Notes: generated by a model from the sequence alone, not told the origin. 64,000 nucleotides of DNA from Streptomyces griseoflavus (GCF_014649995.1 NZ_BMUC01000002.1:62001-126000); one strand, 5' to 3'. Positions 26,094-34,539 are shown, numbered from the stretch's first letter. Made by a program: numbers and translations.

Positions 26094-26569
26094 GGGCGGC
26101 ACAGTTCCCGGACGAGGCCCGCCCGTTCGGGGTAACGCGCCGTCAGGTCCGTTTTCTCACCGTGTTCGTAGCCCTCGTAGGTGAAGCCGGGCGCCATCGT
26201 GCAGCCGAAGAGCGTCCAGGCACCGCCCGCGGCGACCCGTGCGCCCATCCAGGTGCCGGCCGGGACGGTGAGCTGGACGTGCTGGCCGCCGAGGACGTCC
26301 GGGCCGAGGACGGGGGTGCGGGAGGTGCCGTCCGGGGCGAGGAGGAGCAACTGGAGCGGGCCGCCGAGGTAGTGGTGCCAGATCTCGTCGGCGGGCAGGC
26401 GGTGCAGGGCGGAGAAGTCGCCGGGGGCGTCGGTGAGCAGAGCGACGATGGCGGTGCCCTCGGGCCGGCCGTCGGGCCCCGGCGGACCGGCCCAGGTCTG
26501 CCGGAACCGCCCGCCCTCGCGGGGCAGCGGCTCCAGACCGTAGTAGGCGACGAGCTCGTCGGGGGTCAC
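26090..26569 (-). CDS. Cupin-fold protein (DUF985 / Cupin_5)
   Basis: A 159-residue single-domain cupin. Seen: LVAYYGLEPLPREGGRFRQTW, IVALLTDAPGDFSALHRLPADEIWHHYLGGPLQLLLL and HVQLTVPAGTWMGARV, GCTMAPGFTYEGYEHG. His residues in SALHRL and IWHHY are placed like a cupin metal or ligand site. The family has sugar-isomerase-like and unknown members. GTG 26569 overlaps the acetyltransferase stop (GTGA), and its own stop overlaps the SDR start. Confidence 0.85.
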   Translation of the reverse strand: MTPDELVAYYGLEPLPREGGRFRQTWAGPPGPDGRPEGTAIVALLTDAPGDFSALHRLPADEIWHHYLGGPLQLLLLAPDGTSRTPVLGPDVLGGQHVQLTVPAGTWMGARVAAGGAWTLFGCTMAPGFTYEGYEHGEKTDLTARYPERAGLVRELCRP

Positions 26570-27174
26570 CCGCCGAACGCTACCTCCCGGGTGAGGAAGG
26601 CGAGCTGCGCCCGCTTCCGAGGGAGGTACACGTCCGGCAGGTCGACCTCCGGCAGGACGACCACGGGTCCGGTGGTGAACCCCTGCCGCGCGAAGCGGGC
26701 GACCGCCTTCTCGTTGGCGACGTCCGGGTCGACCACCACCCGCCGGCGGTCCAGCACCAGCAGCACGTACGTGACGACCGCGGCCGCCAGCCCGCCGGTC
26801 CAGCCGGAGCGGGTCTCGCCGGGCGCGGCGGGGGCGAGGAGCAGGTGGATGCCGATGTCGCCGGGCTCGACCGGATAGCAGGCGCCGACCCGGTCGGCCT
26901 CCGGTTCGTAGGTCTGGAGCAGCGCGGCCGGGGCGCCGTCCTTGAGGACCAGGTACGCGTGGTGGGTGTCGAGGGTGCCCAGGTGGGCGTAGATCTCGGC
27001 GACCCGCTGCTCGGTCAGGCCGTTCATGCCCCAGAAGGCGGCGCGTTCCCCGCTCACCCAGCGGTGCAGGAGGGGCGCGTCGGCGGCCGGGTCCAGCGGC
27101 AGGACACGCACGGCCCCGAAGCCGTCGACCTCCTGCTCGTGGACGGCCGTGCGGGAGGCGTACGGGTCAGACAT
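26566..27174 (-). CDS. GNAT acyltransferase, AlcB/IucB siderophore-biosynthesis type
   Basis: A 202-residue N-acyltransferase. LLHRWVSGERAAFWGMNGLTEQRVAEIYAHL and DIGIHLLLAPAAPGETRSGWTGGLAAAVVTYVLLVLDRRRVVVDPDVANEKAVARFARQGF match the siderophore N-hydroxy-amine acetyltransferase family (AlcB domain; RhbD, IucB, DesC-like) rather than general GNATs. Likely acylates an N-hydroxylated amine or a siderophore. ATG 27174 has GAAGGAGA and lies 8 bases inside the acylase gene end, so the two are co-translated. No hydroxylase or NIS synthetase gene is near, so this is not a full siderophore pathway. Confidence 0.85.
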   Translation of the reverse strand: MSDPYASRTAVHEQEVDGFGAVRVLPLDPAADAPLLHRWVSGERAAFWGMNGLTEQRVAEIYAHLGTLDTHHAYLVLKDGAPAALLQTYEPEADRVGACYPVEPGDIGIHLLLAPAAPGETRSGWTGGLAAAVVTYVLLVLDRRRVVVDPDVANEKAVARFARQGFTTGPVVVLPEVDLPDVYLPRKRAQLAFLTREVAFGG

Positions 27175-29272
27175 CGGTCTCCTTCGTCAGCTGCGCCCAG
27201 TCGGTGATGACCGGGGCCAGGTCTCCGGCGAGCCACAGGGGCTGCTGGTCGCGGTGGTGGGGTGAGCCGGGCACGCCCGAGGCGCCGTGCGGCACCACCC
27301 AGCGGCTGTCCTCGCGCCGGGCCAGGTCCCAGACGTAGCGGGCGGCGGGACCGCGTGCGGCGAGGTCGGTGAGACCGGGCACCGGGGAGGTGCACAGCAC
27401 GCAGTCGTGGTCGCCGGAGAGGCCGGGTTCGTCGTACGGCGTCCCGGACGGCGGCAGGGCCCGCCAGGGGGCGAGGCGGTGGGTGTCGCCCCAGGTCCCG
27501 GCGGGCGGCTCGGCGGCGACCTCCTCCAGCGCCGCGCGGACGGCCGCCGGGCGGTCGATGCCGAACAGGTCCTCGGCCACGAGCAGGTGCTCGAGGGCGT
27601 ACCCCACGCGGGGGAGCAGCGCGAGCCAGGGGAGGAAGACCTCGGGACAGGGGGGCGGCGTGGCCGCCGCCGCGAGGGCGGGGTGGGCGGCGAGGCGGCG
27701 TACGAGCGCGGTGCGCACCGCCGCGAAGGCGGCCGCGTCGGCGCTGTCCGCGTCCATGTGGCGGTCCCAGCGCAGCAGGCGGTCGCGCAGGGCGGCCGCG
27801 GACCCGGTCAGGGCGCCGGCACCGAGCGCGGCGAGGTGGTCCAGGAGGGGGGCGGCGGAGGCGAGGTGGGTGTCCGTGTGGATCGCGGCCATGTCGGCCG
27901 CGGACCAGCGGCTCCGGCGGCCCAGCAGGGTGGTGATGCGCTCGGCGCGGTGCGGCGGGGCGAACTCGACGCCGAGGGGGGCGGCCGGGCCGCGCTGGTT
28001 GGCCATGACGGCGACGCCGTCGGTCAGTCCGTCGCGCGGGAGTTCGTGCCAGCCCTGCCAGGCGTACTCCGGCTCCCACGCGGGGACGATCCGGGTCCGG
28101 TTGGCCCCTGCGCGGACCGGGACGCGGCCGGCCACCCGGTGCAGGGTGTCGCCGTCGGTGTCGGCGGCCATGATCACGTTGACCGGCTCCGCCCACCGGT
28201 CGGCGGCCCGGTCCACGTCGGCGACCCGGCGGGCCCGCAGCAGGGGCAGCAGCGCGCCGAAGCCCAGGTCGGCGGTGACACGGGGCGGGTAGCGCAGGGC
28301 GACGGCGAGCGGGGGTACGCCGGGCTCGGTGACGCCGTCGTCGAGGCCCTCGGGGCCGCCGATGACGACGGGGCCGCGGTCGGTCTCGACGACCTCGACC
28401 TCGACGGGCTCCTCGCCCGCCACCTCGATGGTCTCCGTGTGCCGGGCCGCCCGCCGCCAGGTGCCGTCCGGGCCGAGCGCCTCCACACCGGCGCCGGTGC
28501 GCCGCAGCCGCTCGCGGTAGAGGTCCTGGTAGTCGGCCATGGCGTTGGTGATGGCCCAGGCGACGGTGCCGGTGTGGCCGAAGTGGGCGATGCCGGGGAC
28601 ACCGGGCACGGCGAGGCCGACGACGTCGAACTCCGGACAGGAGAGCCGGATCTGCTGGTACACGCCCGGGTCCTCGATGAACCGGTGCGGGTCCCCGGCG
28701 ATCACCGCGTGCCCGGTCACCGTGCGCTCCCCGGCGACCAGCCAGCCGTTGCTGCCGGAGGTGCCGGGCCCGTCGGCGGCGAACAGGCCGACGGCGCCGG
28801 CCCCGAGCATCGTGGTGACGTGCTCGCGCCACAGCTTGGCGGGGAAGCCGGCGAAGAGGATGTGCGTGCCGAGCCAGACCGCCAGCGGCGTCCACGGCTC
28901 CCAGGGGCCGGGGGCGAGCCCGGCCCGCCCGAACTCCGGGGCGCTCGCGGTGCCGCCGGACGCGAGGACCTCGTTGACCCCCGCCACGTACGCCCGCACC
29001 CACTCCGCCGTCTCCGGGTCCTCCCGCTCCAGCGCGGTGAAGCAGCGGCGGGCGGTGTCGGCGAGGCGGGCGCGGCGGGCGAAGCGGTCCCAGGCAAGCG
29101 CCTCGGGGCCGAGGAAGGCGGCCGAGGTGCCCTGCGCCCGGTGGCGTTCGACCTCGATCTGCCAGGCCCGGTCCCGGGCGGTGACCCGGCCCTGGAGGCG
29201 CGCGAGTTCGTTCGCGCCGTCCGCGCGCAGATGCGGGATGCCCCAGGGATCGCGAAAGATCTCGCCGGTCAC
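27167..29272 (-). CDS. Penicillin-acylase-family Ntn hydrolase, iron-regulated
   Basis: A 701-residue N-terminal-nucleophile amidase. The precursor begins EIFRDPWGIPHLRADGANELARLQG and has no signal peptide, so it should be cytoplasmic. Self-cleavage would free Ser174 in GTSGSNGWLVAGERTVTGHAVIAGDPH. Later family elements include PGIAHFGHTGTVAWAITNAMADYQDLY and AVMANQRGPAAPLG. It heads a coupled four-gene operon and its GTG start lies 18 bases from an iron box. In some desferrioxamine work, from memory, a penicillin-amidase gene next to a siderophore-interacting protein is called desG/desH; that matches this pair. It may remove or exchange acyl groups on siderophores. Confidence 0.87.
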   Translation of the reverse strand: MTGEIFRDPWGIPHLRADGANELARLQGRVTARDRAWQIEVERHRAQGTSAAFLGPEALAWDRFARRARLADTARRCFTALEREDPETAEWVRAYVAGVNEVLASGGTASAPEFGRAGLAPGPWEPWTPLAVWLGTHILFAGFPAKLWREHVTTMLGAGAVGLFAADGPGTSGSNGWLVAGERTVTGHAVIAGDPHRFIEDPGVYQQIRLSCPEFDVVGLAVPGVPGIAHFGHTGTVAWAITNAMADYQDLYRERLRRTGAGVEALGPDGTWRRAARHTETIEVAGEEPVEVEVVETDRGPVVIGGPEGLDDGVTEPGVPPLAVALRYPPRVTADLGFGALLPLLRARRVADVDRAADRWAEPVNVIMAADTDGDTLHRVAGRVPVRAGANRTRIVPAWEPEYAWQGWHELPRDGLTDGVAVMANQRGPAAPLGVEFAPPHRAERITTLLGRRSRWSAADMAAIHTDTHLASAAPLLDHLAALGAGALTGSAAALRDRLLRWDRHMDADSADAAAFAAVRTALVRRLAAHPALAAAATPPPCPEVFLPWLALLPRVGYALEHLLVAEDLFGIDRPAAVRAALEEVAAEPPAGTWGDTHRLAPWRALPPSGTPYDEPGLSGDHDCVLCTSPVPGLTDLAARGPAARYVWDLARREDSRWVVPHGASGVPGSPHHRDQQPLWLAGDLAPVITDWAQLTKETDV

Positions 29273-29289
29273 TGTGCCCTCATTTCCCT

Positions 29290-29308
29290 TTAGGTTAGGC
29301 TCCCCTAA
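29290..29308. promoter_or_regulatory. Iron box (DmdR1/IdeR operator) in divergent promoter
   Basis: TTAGGTTAGGCTCCCCTAA matches the actinobacterial iron box TTAGGTTAGGCTAACCTAA at 17 of 19 positions. The contained TAGGCT (29296-29301) is a good -10 box towards the flavoreductase, and TAACCT on the other strand towards the acylase. Iron-loaded DmdR should repress both. Confidence 0.9.
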
Positions 29309-29347
29309 GTAATCGTGGCGGAATCGTACGCGAAGGGTGAGGGCGCG

Positions 29348-30070
29348 ATGGGCCAGGGGCGGGGTTGGGAAGGCGCGGTCCTCAAGTTGCTGCGTGCGAA
29401 GGACTTCACGTTCACCGTGACGGGGAGCGAGGACGTCACCGCCGACTACCGGCGGGTGCGCTTCACCGACGGCGGACTGCTGGCGGCGGCCGGCGTCCAC
29501 CCGACGATGTGGGTGCGGCTGTGGTTCGACAACGCGGGCAAGCCGCACCAGCGCGCGTACACGCTGGTCGACCCGGACCCGGCGGCCGGCACCTTCGCCC
29601 TGGAGTTCGCGCTGCACGAGGGGTGCGCCAGCGACTGGGCCCGGACGGCGAAGCCCGGTGACACCGTCGAGGCGACCGTGCAGGGCACCGGGTTCGAGCA
29701 CCCCTCCCCCGCCCCCTCCCACGTCTTCGTGGTGGGCGACCCGGCCTCGCTCCCGGCCATCAACTCCCTGCTCGGCGCGCTGGGCGACGCCCCGGCGACC
29801 ATCTGGTTCGAGGGCACGCTCGACGGGCTGCCCTGCCTCGCCGACCCCGGCCGGCACGAGGTGCGCGAGGTCCCCCGGCAGGACGCGGGCGCCGCGCTGG
29901 TCGAGCGCGTACGGGCCGAGCTGCCCGGACTGCTGCGGGCCGGCCCCGACCCGTACGTCTGGATCGCCTGCGACACCGTCACCACCCGCACACTCTCGGC
30001 GTTCCTGCGCAAGGAGCTGGGCGTGCCCAAGCAGCGGATGCAGGCGCTGGGGTACTGGCGCGCGAGCTGA
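29348..30070 (+). CDS. Siderophore-interacting protein (FAD-dependent ferric-siderophore reductase)
   Basis: A 240-residue cytoplasmic flavoprotein that releases iron from siderophores by reduction. FAD-binding part: MWVRLWFDNAGKPHQRAYTLVDPDPAAGTFALEFALHEG (RAYT motif) and GCASDWARTAKPGDTVEATVQGTGF. The SIP/NAD-type half: VFVVGDPASLPAINSLLGAL, WIACDTVTTRTLSAFLRKELGVPKQRMQALGYWR. I chose ATG 29348 for its GAAGGGTGAGGG site; the GTG at 29315 sits 6 bases past the iron box and has no ribosome site. Confidence 0.92.
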   Translation: MGQGRGWEGAVLKLLRAKDFTFTVTGSEDVTADYRRVRFTDGGLLAAAGVHPTMWVRLWFDNAGKPHQRAYTLVDPDPAAGTFALEFALHEGCASDWARTAKPGDTVEATVQGTGFEHPSPAPSHVFVVGDPASLPAINSLLGALGDAPATIWFEGTLDGLPCLADPGRHEVREVPRQDAGAALVERVRAELPGLLRAGPDPYVWIACDTVTTRTLSAFLRKELGVPKQRMQALGYWRAS

Positions 30071-30094
30071 GCCGCGACGCGCGATCATCGGGGC

Positions 30095-30697
30095 ATGGAC
30101 GTCACCCTTCACCTCGCCCAGGACCCCGAGGCCGACCGGCTGCTGGGCCGCAGCCCGCTCGCCGCGCTCACCGGGATGCTGCTGGACCAGCAGATCCCGA
30201 TGGAGTGGGCGTTCAAGGGCCCGGCGACGATCGCCCGGCGGCTCGGCACGGACGACCTGGACGCCCACGAGATCGCCGCCCACGACCCCGAGGCGTTCGC
30301 CGCGGTGCTCTCCGACAAGCCGGCCGTGCACCGCTACCCCGGCTCGATGGCGGGCCGCATCCAGCAGCTGTGCCGGTACCTCGTCGAGCACTACGACGGT
30401 GACGCCGAGGCCGTGTGGCGGGACGTCGGCGACGGCGGGGAACTGCTGAAGCGGCTGGAGGACCTGCCCGGGTTCGGCAGACAGAAGGCCCAGATCTTCC
30501 TCGCCCTGCTCGGCAAGCAGCTCGGCGTACGGCCCACCGGCTGGCGCGAGGCCGCGGGCGCCTACGGCGAGGAGAAGTCCTTCCGTTCCGTCGCCGACAT
30601 CACCGGCCCGGAGTCACTGGCCAAGGTGCGGGCGCACAAGCAGGAGCAGAAGGCGGCGGCGAAGGCGGCCAAGGCCGCGAAGAAGCCGGGCGCGTAG
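30095..30697 (+). CDS. HhH-GPD-type DNA base-excision repair protein
   Basis: A 200-residue DNA glycosylase-like protein. LTGMLLDQQIPMEWAFKGPATIARRLG opens the helical domain, and LLKRLEDLPGFGRQKAQIFLALLGKQLGV is the helix-hairpin-helix with the LPGFGxxKA DNA-binding turn. The usual catalytic Asp after the hairpin is not obvious (RPTGWREAAGAYGEEK), so activity is open. A Lys/Ala tail (KQEQKAAAKAAKAAKK) ends it. It follows the flavoreductase by 24 bases in the same direction; a functional link is not clear. Confidence 0.83.
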   Translation: MDVTLHLAQDPEADRLLGRSPLAALTGMLLDQQIPMEWAFKGPATIARRLGTDDLDAHEIAAHDPEAFAAVLSDKPAVHRYPGSMAGRIQQLCRYLVEHYDGDAEAVWRDVGDGGELLKRLEDLPGFGRQKAQIFLALLGKQLGVRPTGWREAAGAYGEEKSFRSVADITGPESLAKVRAHKQEQKAAAKAAKAAKKPGA

Positions 30698-31585
30698 CCC
30701 CCGCCCGCCAGGCCCCGGCCACCCGTCGCCGGCCCCGGCCGCACCCGCCGGCTCCCGGGCATGCGCCCCAGCGGCCGAAGACCCGACCCGCCAGGCCCGG
30801 AGCCGACCCGCCCTCCGGGCTCCCGCCCCACGCGCCGGTCACGCCCGGCCGGACGGCGCCCGGCCACCCCGGACCTCGCGCGGTGCGCTCCACACCCGGG
30901 GCGCTCGCCGATGCCCAGGCCGGCGTCGAGGGCCCGCGGACGACGGAGGGCCCTCGTGCCTACCCGCCGCGGCTGCACACCGTCGGACCCGTCCGGCCGC
31001 ACGCCCCTCCGGCCCGACCAGCGGCCCCGTCGGCCTCGGGAGCCGCCCCGCCCAGCCGTTCCAGGGCGTGCGCTCCGGCTGCCGGGGCCCGACCCGGACC
31101 ACGGAACCGGGCACGCGGTCTGGGCTTCCACCCGGCGCGCCAAGTGCGCCCGACCGGACGGCAGCCCCAGCCCACCCGACCGGATGACAGCCCTCGCCCG
31201 CCCCACATCCAAGCCGTACGCGCGGCCACGCGGGCCGGGGGCCGCCTCGGTGGGGCGTCGGGGGCCCGGTGCCGACGGAGTGCCGCTGCCGGGTGCGCCC
31301 ACTCGGCCCACCGGGCCGTACACCCGCCCGGCACGGCCGCGGGGTCGGGTGCCGGGGCTTCGGGACGGGGTGTCGTGTCGCACGGGTCGGGCGGTGGGGA
31401 CACTTTCGGGGGAATCCGGCGTGCGGGAGGGCGGGATACCGGTCACAGCACCTCGTACGGGCCGCCGAACAGCGGGCGCACCTCACCCGGGAAGCCCTGC
31501 TGCTCCCTCTTCGCCCCGCTTTTTCCGGTGTCGCACTGCGTCGCCATGGCTGCGCCCGGAACGCCTTGACCGGTAGGCTTTCCGT
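30698..31585. other. 888-base gene-free GC-rich region
   Basis: No recognisable gene on either strand. Several frames stay open only because stop codons are rare at this GC content; their translations are Pro/Arg/Gly-rich and without domain features. It contains CGAGGGCCC/GGGCCCTCG arms near 30927-30956 and a near-repeat of CCCGACCGGA around 31150-31190. The last 30 bases carry the promoter of the next gene. Confidence 0.6.
31574..31579 (+). promoter_or_regulatory. -10 element of the ParB-like gene (leaderless)
   Basis: TAGGCT ends 6 bases before GTG 31586, without a ribosome site. Transcription should start at the start codon. Confidence 0.5.
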
Positions 31586-31882
31586 GTGATCTTCAAGCGC
31601 ATCGGAAACGGCCGGCCGTACCCCGACCACGGCCGGGAAAGCACCCGGCAGTGGGCGGACGTCGCGCCGCGCCCGGTCCGCCTCGATCAGCTCGTGACGA
31701 CCAAGCAGCAGCTGGATCTCGAGACGCTCCTCGCCGAGGACTCGACCTTCTACGGCGACCTCTTCGCGCACGTCGTGAAGTGGCAGGGCGACCTGTACCT
31801 GGAGGACGGGCTGCACCGCGCCGTGCGCGCCGCGCTCCAGCAGCGCCAAGTGCTGCACGCCCGGGTGCTCGAGCTCGGCTGA
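31586..31882 (+). CDS. Small conserved protein resembling a ParB/Srx N-terminal fold
   Basis: A 98-residue protein not firmly assigned. RPVRLDQLVTTKQQLDLETLLAED reads like the opening strand and helix of ParB-type domains, and KWQGDLYLEDGLHRAVRAALQQRQVLHARVLEL has the DGxHR pattern followed by a helix and a final strand, as in the ParB/Srx phosphate-binding fold. There is no helix-turn-helix, so it is not a chromosome-partition ParB. Conserved near upp in streptomycetes, from memory. Leaderless start likely. Its own job is unknown. Confidence 0.75.
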   Translation: MIFKRIGNGRPYPDHGRESTRQWADVAPRPVRLDQLVTTKQQLDLETLLAEDSTFYGDLFAHVVKWQGDLYLEDGLHRAVRAALQQRQVLHARVLELG

Positions 31883-32005
31883 CGCCCGCCCGAAGCCCTT
31901 CCCGCGGCCGGGTTTTCGCCCTTTCGGGTTGGACTGCACCAGCACTGCACCCAGTCGAATGATCATCTAGTAGGCATTGCAGCCCGGGCGCACTACGCTG
32001 CGCTC

Positions 32006-32638
32006 ATGAGCATGCTCACTCCACCTGGCATGGGCGGCCAGTACCGGATCACGGGCGACCGATACCCGCGGATGCGCCGTCCCCGGCGGCGCGCGAGGCT
32101 CGTCGCGCTGTCCGTCGCCTCCGCAGCCGTCCTCGGCGTGGGCGGCTGGGGCACCCTGCAGCTCATCGACGTGTTCACCGGGGGCGACTCCGCCTCCGCG
32201 GTCGGCACGAAGGCGGCCTGCGCCACCAAGGCGACCCCCGCGACCGCCCCGAAGACGTTCCCGCTGCCCGGCACGATCACGGTCAACGTCCTCAACGCCA
32301 CGACCCAGGCGGGTCTGGCCCAGAAGACCGCCGACGAGCTGAAGAAACGCGGCTTCAGGATCGGCGAGGTCGCCAACGCGCCCAAGGAGTACGACAAGAA
32401 GGTGAAGGGCACCGGAGTGCTGCTCGGGCCCGCCACCGCCCTCGACACCGCGCTCCCCGTGCTCGGCACCCAGCTCGCCGACGCCGAACGCCGCACCGAC
32501 GCCGCCCGCAAGGGCGCCCAGATCGACCTCATCATCGGCGACCGGTTCCGGGAGCTGACGAAGAAGGCGGACGCCGACCGGGCACTGACCGCACTGGCCG
32601 CCCCGAAGCCGGCGCCCGCCTCGAAGAAGAACTGCTGA
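32006..32638 (+). CDS. LytR C-terminal-domain envelope protein
   Basis: A 210-residue protein with an Arg-rich N-terminus, a membrane segment (LVALSVASAAVLGVGGWGTLQLI) and an external LytR_C domain, PLPGTITVNVLNATTQAGLAQKTADELKKRGFRIGEVANAP. This domain is found after the catalytic part of LytR-CpsA-Psr phosphotransferases but here stands alone. Likely binds cell-wall material. It ends with a free Cys. A TACGCT box ends 6 bases before the ATG, so the mRNA is probably leaderless. It converges with upp. Confidence 0.85.
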   Translation: MSMLTPPGMGGQYRITGDRYPRMRRPRRRARLVALSVASAAVLGVGGWGTLQLIDVFTGGDSASAVGTKAACATKATPATAPKTFPLPGTITVNVLNATTQAGLAQKTADELKKRGFRIGEVANAPKEYDKKVKGTGVLLGPATALDTALPVLGTQLADAERRTDAARKGAQIDLIIGDRFRELTKKADADRALTALAAPKPAPASKKNC

Positions 32639-32665
32639 GAACGCGGGGGCGGAGAAGGCCGCCGG

Positions 32666-33301
32666 CTACTCGGCCGCCCCGTACATCCGGTCCCCCGCGT
32701 CGCCGAGTCCCGGCACGATGTAGCCGTTCTCGTTGAGCCGCTCGTCGACCGACGCCGTCACCACCGTCACCGGCGTGCCGGCCAGCTCCCGCTCCATGAC
32801 CTCCACGCCCTCCGGCGCGGCCAGCAGCACCACGGCGGTCACGTCGTCCGCGCCGCGCTTGATCAGCTCCTGGATCGCCGCGACCAGCGTGCCGCCGGTG
32901 GCGAGCATCGGGTCCAGCACGTACACCTGACGCCCGGAGAGGTCCTCCGGCATCCGGGTGGCGTACGTCGAGGCCTGAAGCGTCTCCTCGTTGCGGATCA
33001 TGCCGAGGAAACCCACCTCGGCGGTCGGCAGCAGCCGGACCATGCCGTCCAGCATGCCGAGCCCGGCGCGCAGGATCGGCACCACCAGCGGACGCGGGTG
33101 GGAGAGCTTGACGCCCGTGGTCGGCTCCACCGGCGTCCGGATGTCGACCTGCTCGGTGCGCACGTCGCGCGTGGCCTCGTAGGCGAGCAGGGTGACCAGT
33201 TCGTCGGCGAGACGGCGGAAGGTCGCGGAGTCGGTGCGACGGTCGCGCAGAGTGGTGAGCTTGTGGGCGACCAGGGGGTGGTCGACGACGTGGAGACGCA
33301 T
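32666..33301 (-). CDS. upp: Uracil phosphoribosyltransferase
   Basis: Pyrimidine salvage: uracil plus PRPP to UMP. 211 residues. [20 protein letters not shown] at the N-terminus, [15 protein letters not shown], the PRPP loop in [20 protein letters not shown] and the uracil-binding end [18 protein letters not shown] are intact. TAATGT ends 7 bases before the ATG and there is no ribosome site, which suggests a leaderless transcript. Confidence 0.96.
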   Translation of the reverse strand: MRLHVVDHPLVAHKLTTLRDRRTDSATFRRLADELVTLLAYEATRDVRTEQVDIRTPVEPTTGVKLSHPRPLVVPILRAGLGMLDGMVRLLPTAEVGFLGMIRNEETLQASTYATRMPEDLSGRQVYVLDPMLATGGTLVAAIQELIKRGADDVTAVVLLAAPEGVEVMERELAGTPVTVVTASVDERLNENGYIVPGLGDAGDRMYGAAE

Positions 33302-33439
33302 GCCGTCAACATTAACCGGGCCCCGAGGGCCCGGCGTCCCCGCGGCACGGCAAGCACCCCGGCCCCCCGTCACTCGTTCGCTGGCGTCAAACCGCCCGAC
33401 CGGGGGAAGGTGGGAAGGACGGACGGGAGTGATGAACCG

Positions 33440-33667
33440 ATGCCTGACCAGGAACACCGAGACGATCCGTCGCCGCGCGAGGCACCCGCCCTCTCCCGGG
33501 GCAGGGCCGGCGCGCAGGACGAGACGGAGGCCGAGCGACGACGGCGCCGCGCCCGGTTCCTGCGCGAACTGGCCGAGGCCCGCGCGCTGCGCGACCGGGT
33601 CCAGCCACGCCGCGCCAAGGCCGCCCGGCTGCGGCACGCGATGCGCATGCGCACCTTCCGCTGGTAG
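33440..33667 (+). CDS. Small basic conserved protein of unknown function
   Basis: A 75-residue protein: an acidic, disordered start ([16 protein letters not shown]) then a strongly charged helix, [48 protein letters not shown]. Only weak support: GGGAG lies 11 bases upstream and codon third positions are GC-rich. The end RMRTFRW looks conserved-like. It might bind nucleic acid. I do not recognise a family. Confidence 0.55.
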   Translation: MPDQEHRDDPSPREAPALSRGRAGAQDETEAERRRRRARFLRELAEARALRDRVQPRRAKAARLRHAMRMRTFRW

Positions 33668-33988
33668 CGCCGATCCCGTTCACCCCTCAACCACTCTTCC
33701 ACCAGTGGGATTTCCCGTTCCGAGCGGCGTACGTCGACGGCGGTCCCGGCCGCGTACGATCCGCACGTGGCAGCGACAGCGGCAGCGCGTGCGCCGGTGG
33801 GTCCCTCCGGGGGCGCACTCGGCACACCGCGAGCGAAACCGCCGGACACAGGGAGCCGAAGACGTCCCCCGACGGCCGTGTTTCTGCCACGATTCCGAGT
33901 GGGCGGGGCCGGCGTCGCCGACTCCCGTCCGCAACCTCCGCCGGGGGGATTCCCAACCGGCACGCCTATGACCAGTGGGAGAGTCACG
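33668..33988. other. Upstream region of the tRNA deaminase-associated gene
   Basis: 321 bases without a sure gene. TACGAT at about 33755-33760 ends 6 bases before a GTG (33767) that is in frame with the next gene. Either the mRNA has a 220-base leader or the protein has a 74-residue N-terminal extension; the strong ribosome site at 33977-33983 favours the first. Confidence 0.5.
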
Positions 33989-34537
33989 GTGTACTTCGCC
34001 GCACTGCTCGCGCGCACCGAAGACGGGTGGGAAGCGAGCGACACGGAGCTGGACGATGTGGAAACCCTGTCCGATCTTGCCGACCTGGCCCGGGAGGCCT
34101 CTCCGGACGACGACACGGTGCTCGTGCTGATCGAGCAGGAGGAGGGGTGGTTCGGCGTCGTCCGCGTGGACGGCGAGGAGGACCCCCGGGTCTACGTCTC
34201 CGACGCCGCCGCGGCGGCCCGCAGCAGCTACGGCGAGATCCTGCTCACCGACGAACTGCTCGGCCGCGCCCCCGGGGACGACGGAACCGACCTCGACGCC
34301 CTCGACCTCGACGGCACGGAGGACGGTGAACCCGACGCCGGGGACGCCGACGACGCGGACGTCGGCCCCGCGGCCGCCGGTTCCGCCGACGCCGTACCGC
34401 ACGGGCCGGTCGGCGACGCGCGGGTCCTGGAGGACCTGGGCGTCACCGAGAAGGAGCTGCGTTCCCTGGCCGGGGACGCCGTCAACGAGATCGCCGACGC
34501 CCTCGGCGCCTCGGAAGTACTGGAGACCGTCCGCTGA
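33989..34537 (+). CDS. tRNA adenosine deaminase-associated protein
   Basis: A 182-residue acidic protein that precedes tadA in actinobacteria. YFAALLARTEDGWEASDTELDDVETLSDLADLAREAS and VLVLIEQEEGWFGVVRVDGEEDPRVYVSDAAAAARSSYGEILLTDELL form the N-terminal domain. A long Asp/Ala/Gly linker (residues about 95-135) leads to VLEDLGVTEKELRSLAGDAVNEIADALGASEVLETV. The GTG at 33989 has GGGAGAG 5 bases upstream. It ends 2 bases before tadA, so the two are one operon. Confidence 0.85.
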   Translation: MYFAALLARTEDGWEASDTELDDVETLSDLADLAREASPDDDTVLVLIEQEEGWFGVVRVDGEEDPRVYVSDAAAAARSSYGEILLTDELLGRAPGDDGTDLDALDLDGTEDGEPDAGDADDADVGPAAAGSADAVPHGPVGDARVLEDLGVTEKELRSLAGDAVNEIADALGASEVLETVR

Positions 34538-34539
34538 CC

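Noticed and set aside
29315-29347. Upstream GTG start for the siderophore-interacting protein
   Set aside because: No ribosome site and it falls 6 bases after the iron box; ATG 29348 has a strong site and fits the family N-terminus.
30562-31576. Overlapping open frames on both strands in the gene-free region
   Set aside because: Pro/Arg/Gly-rich, no start signals, no domain pattern; they exist because stops are rare at this GC.
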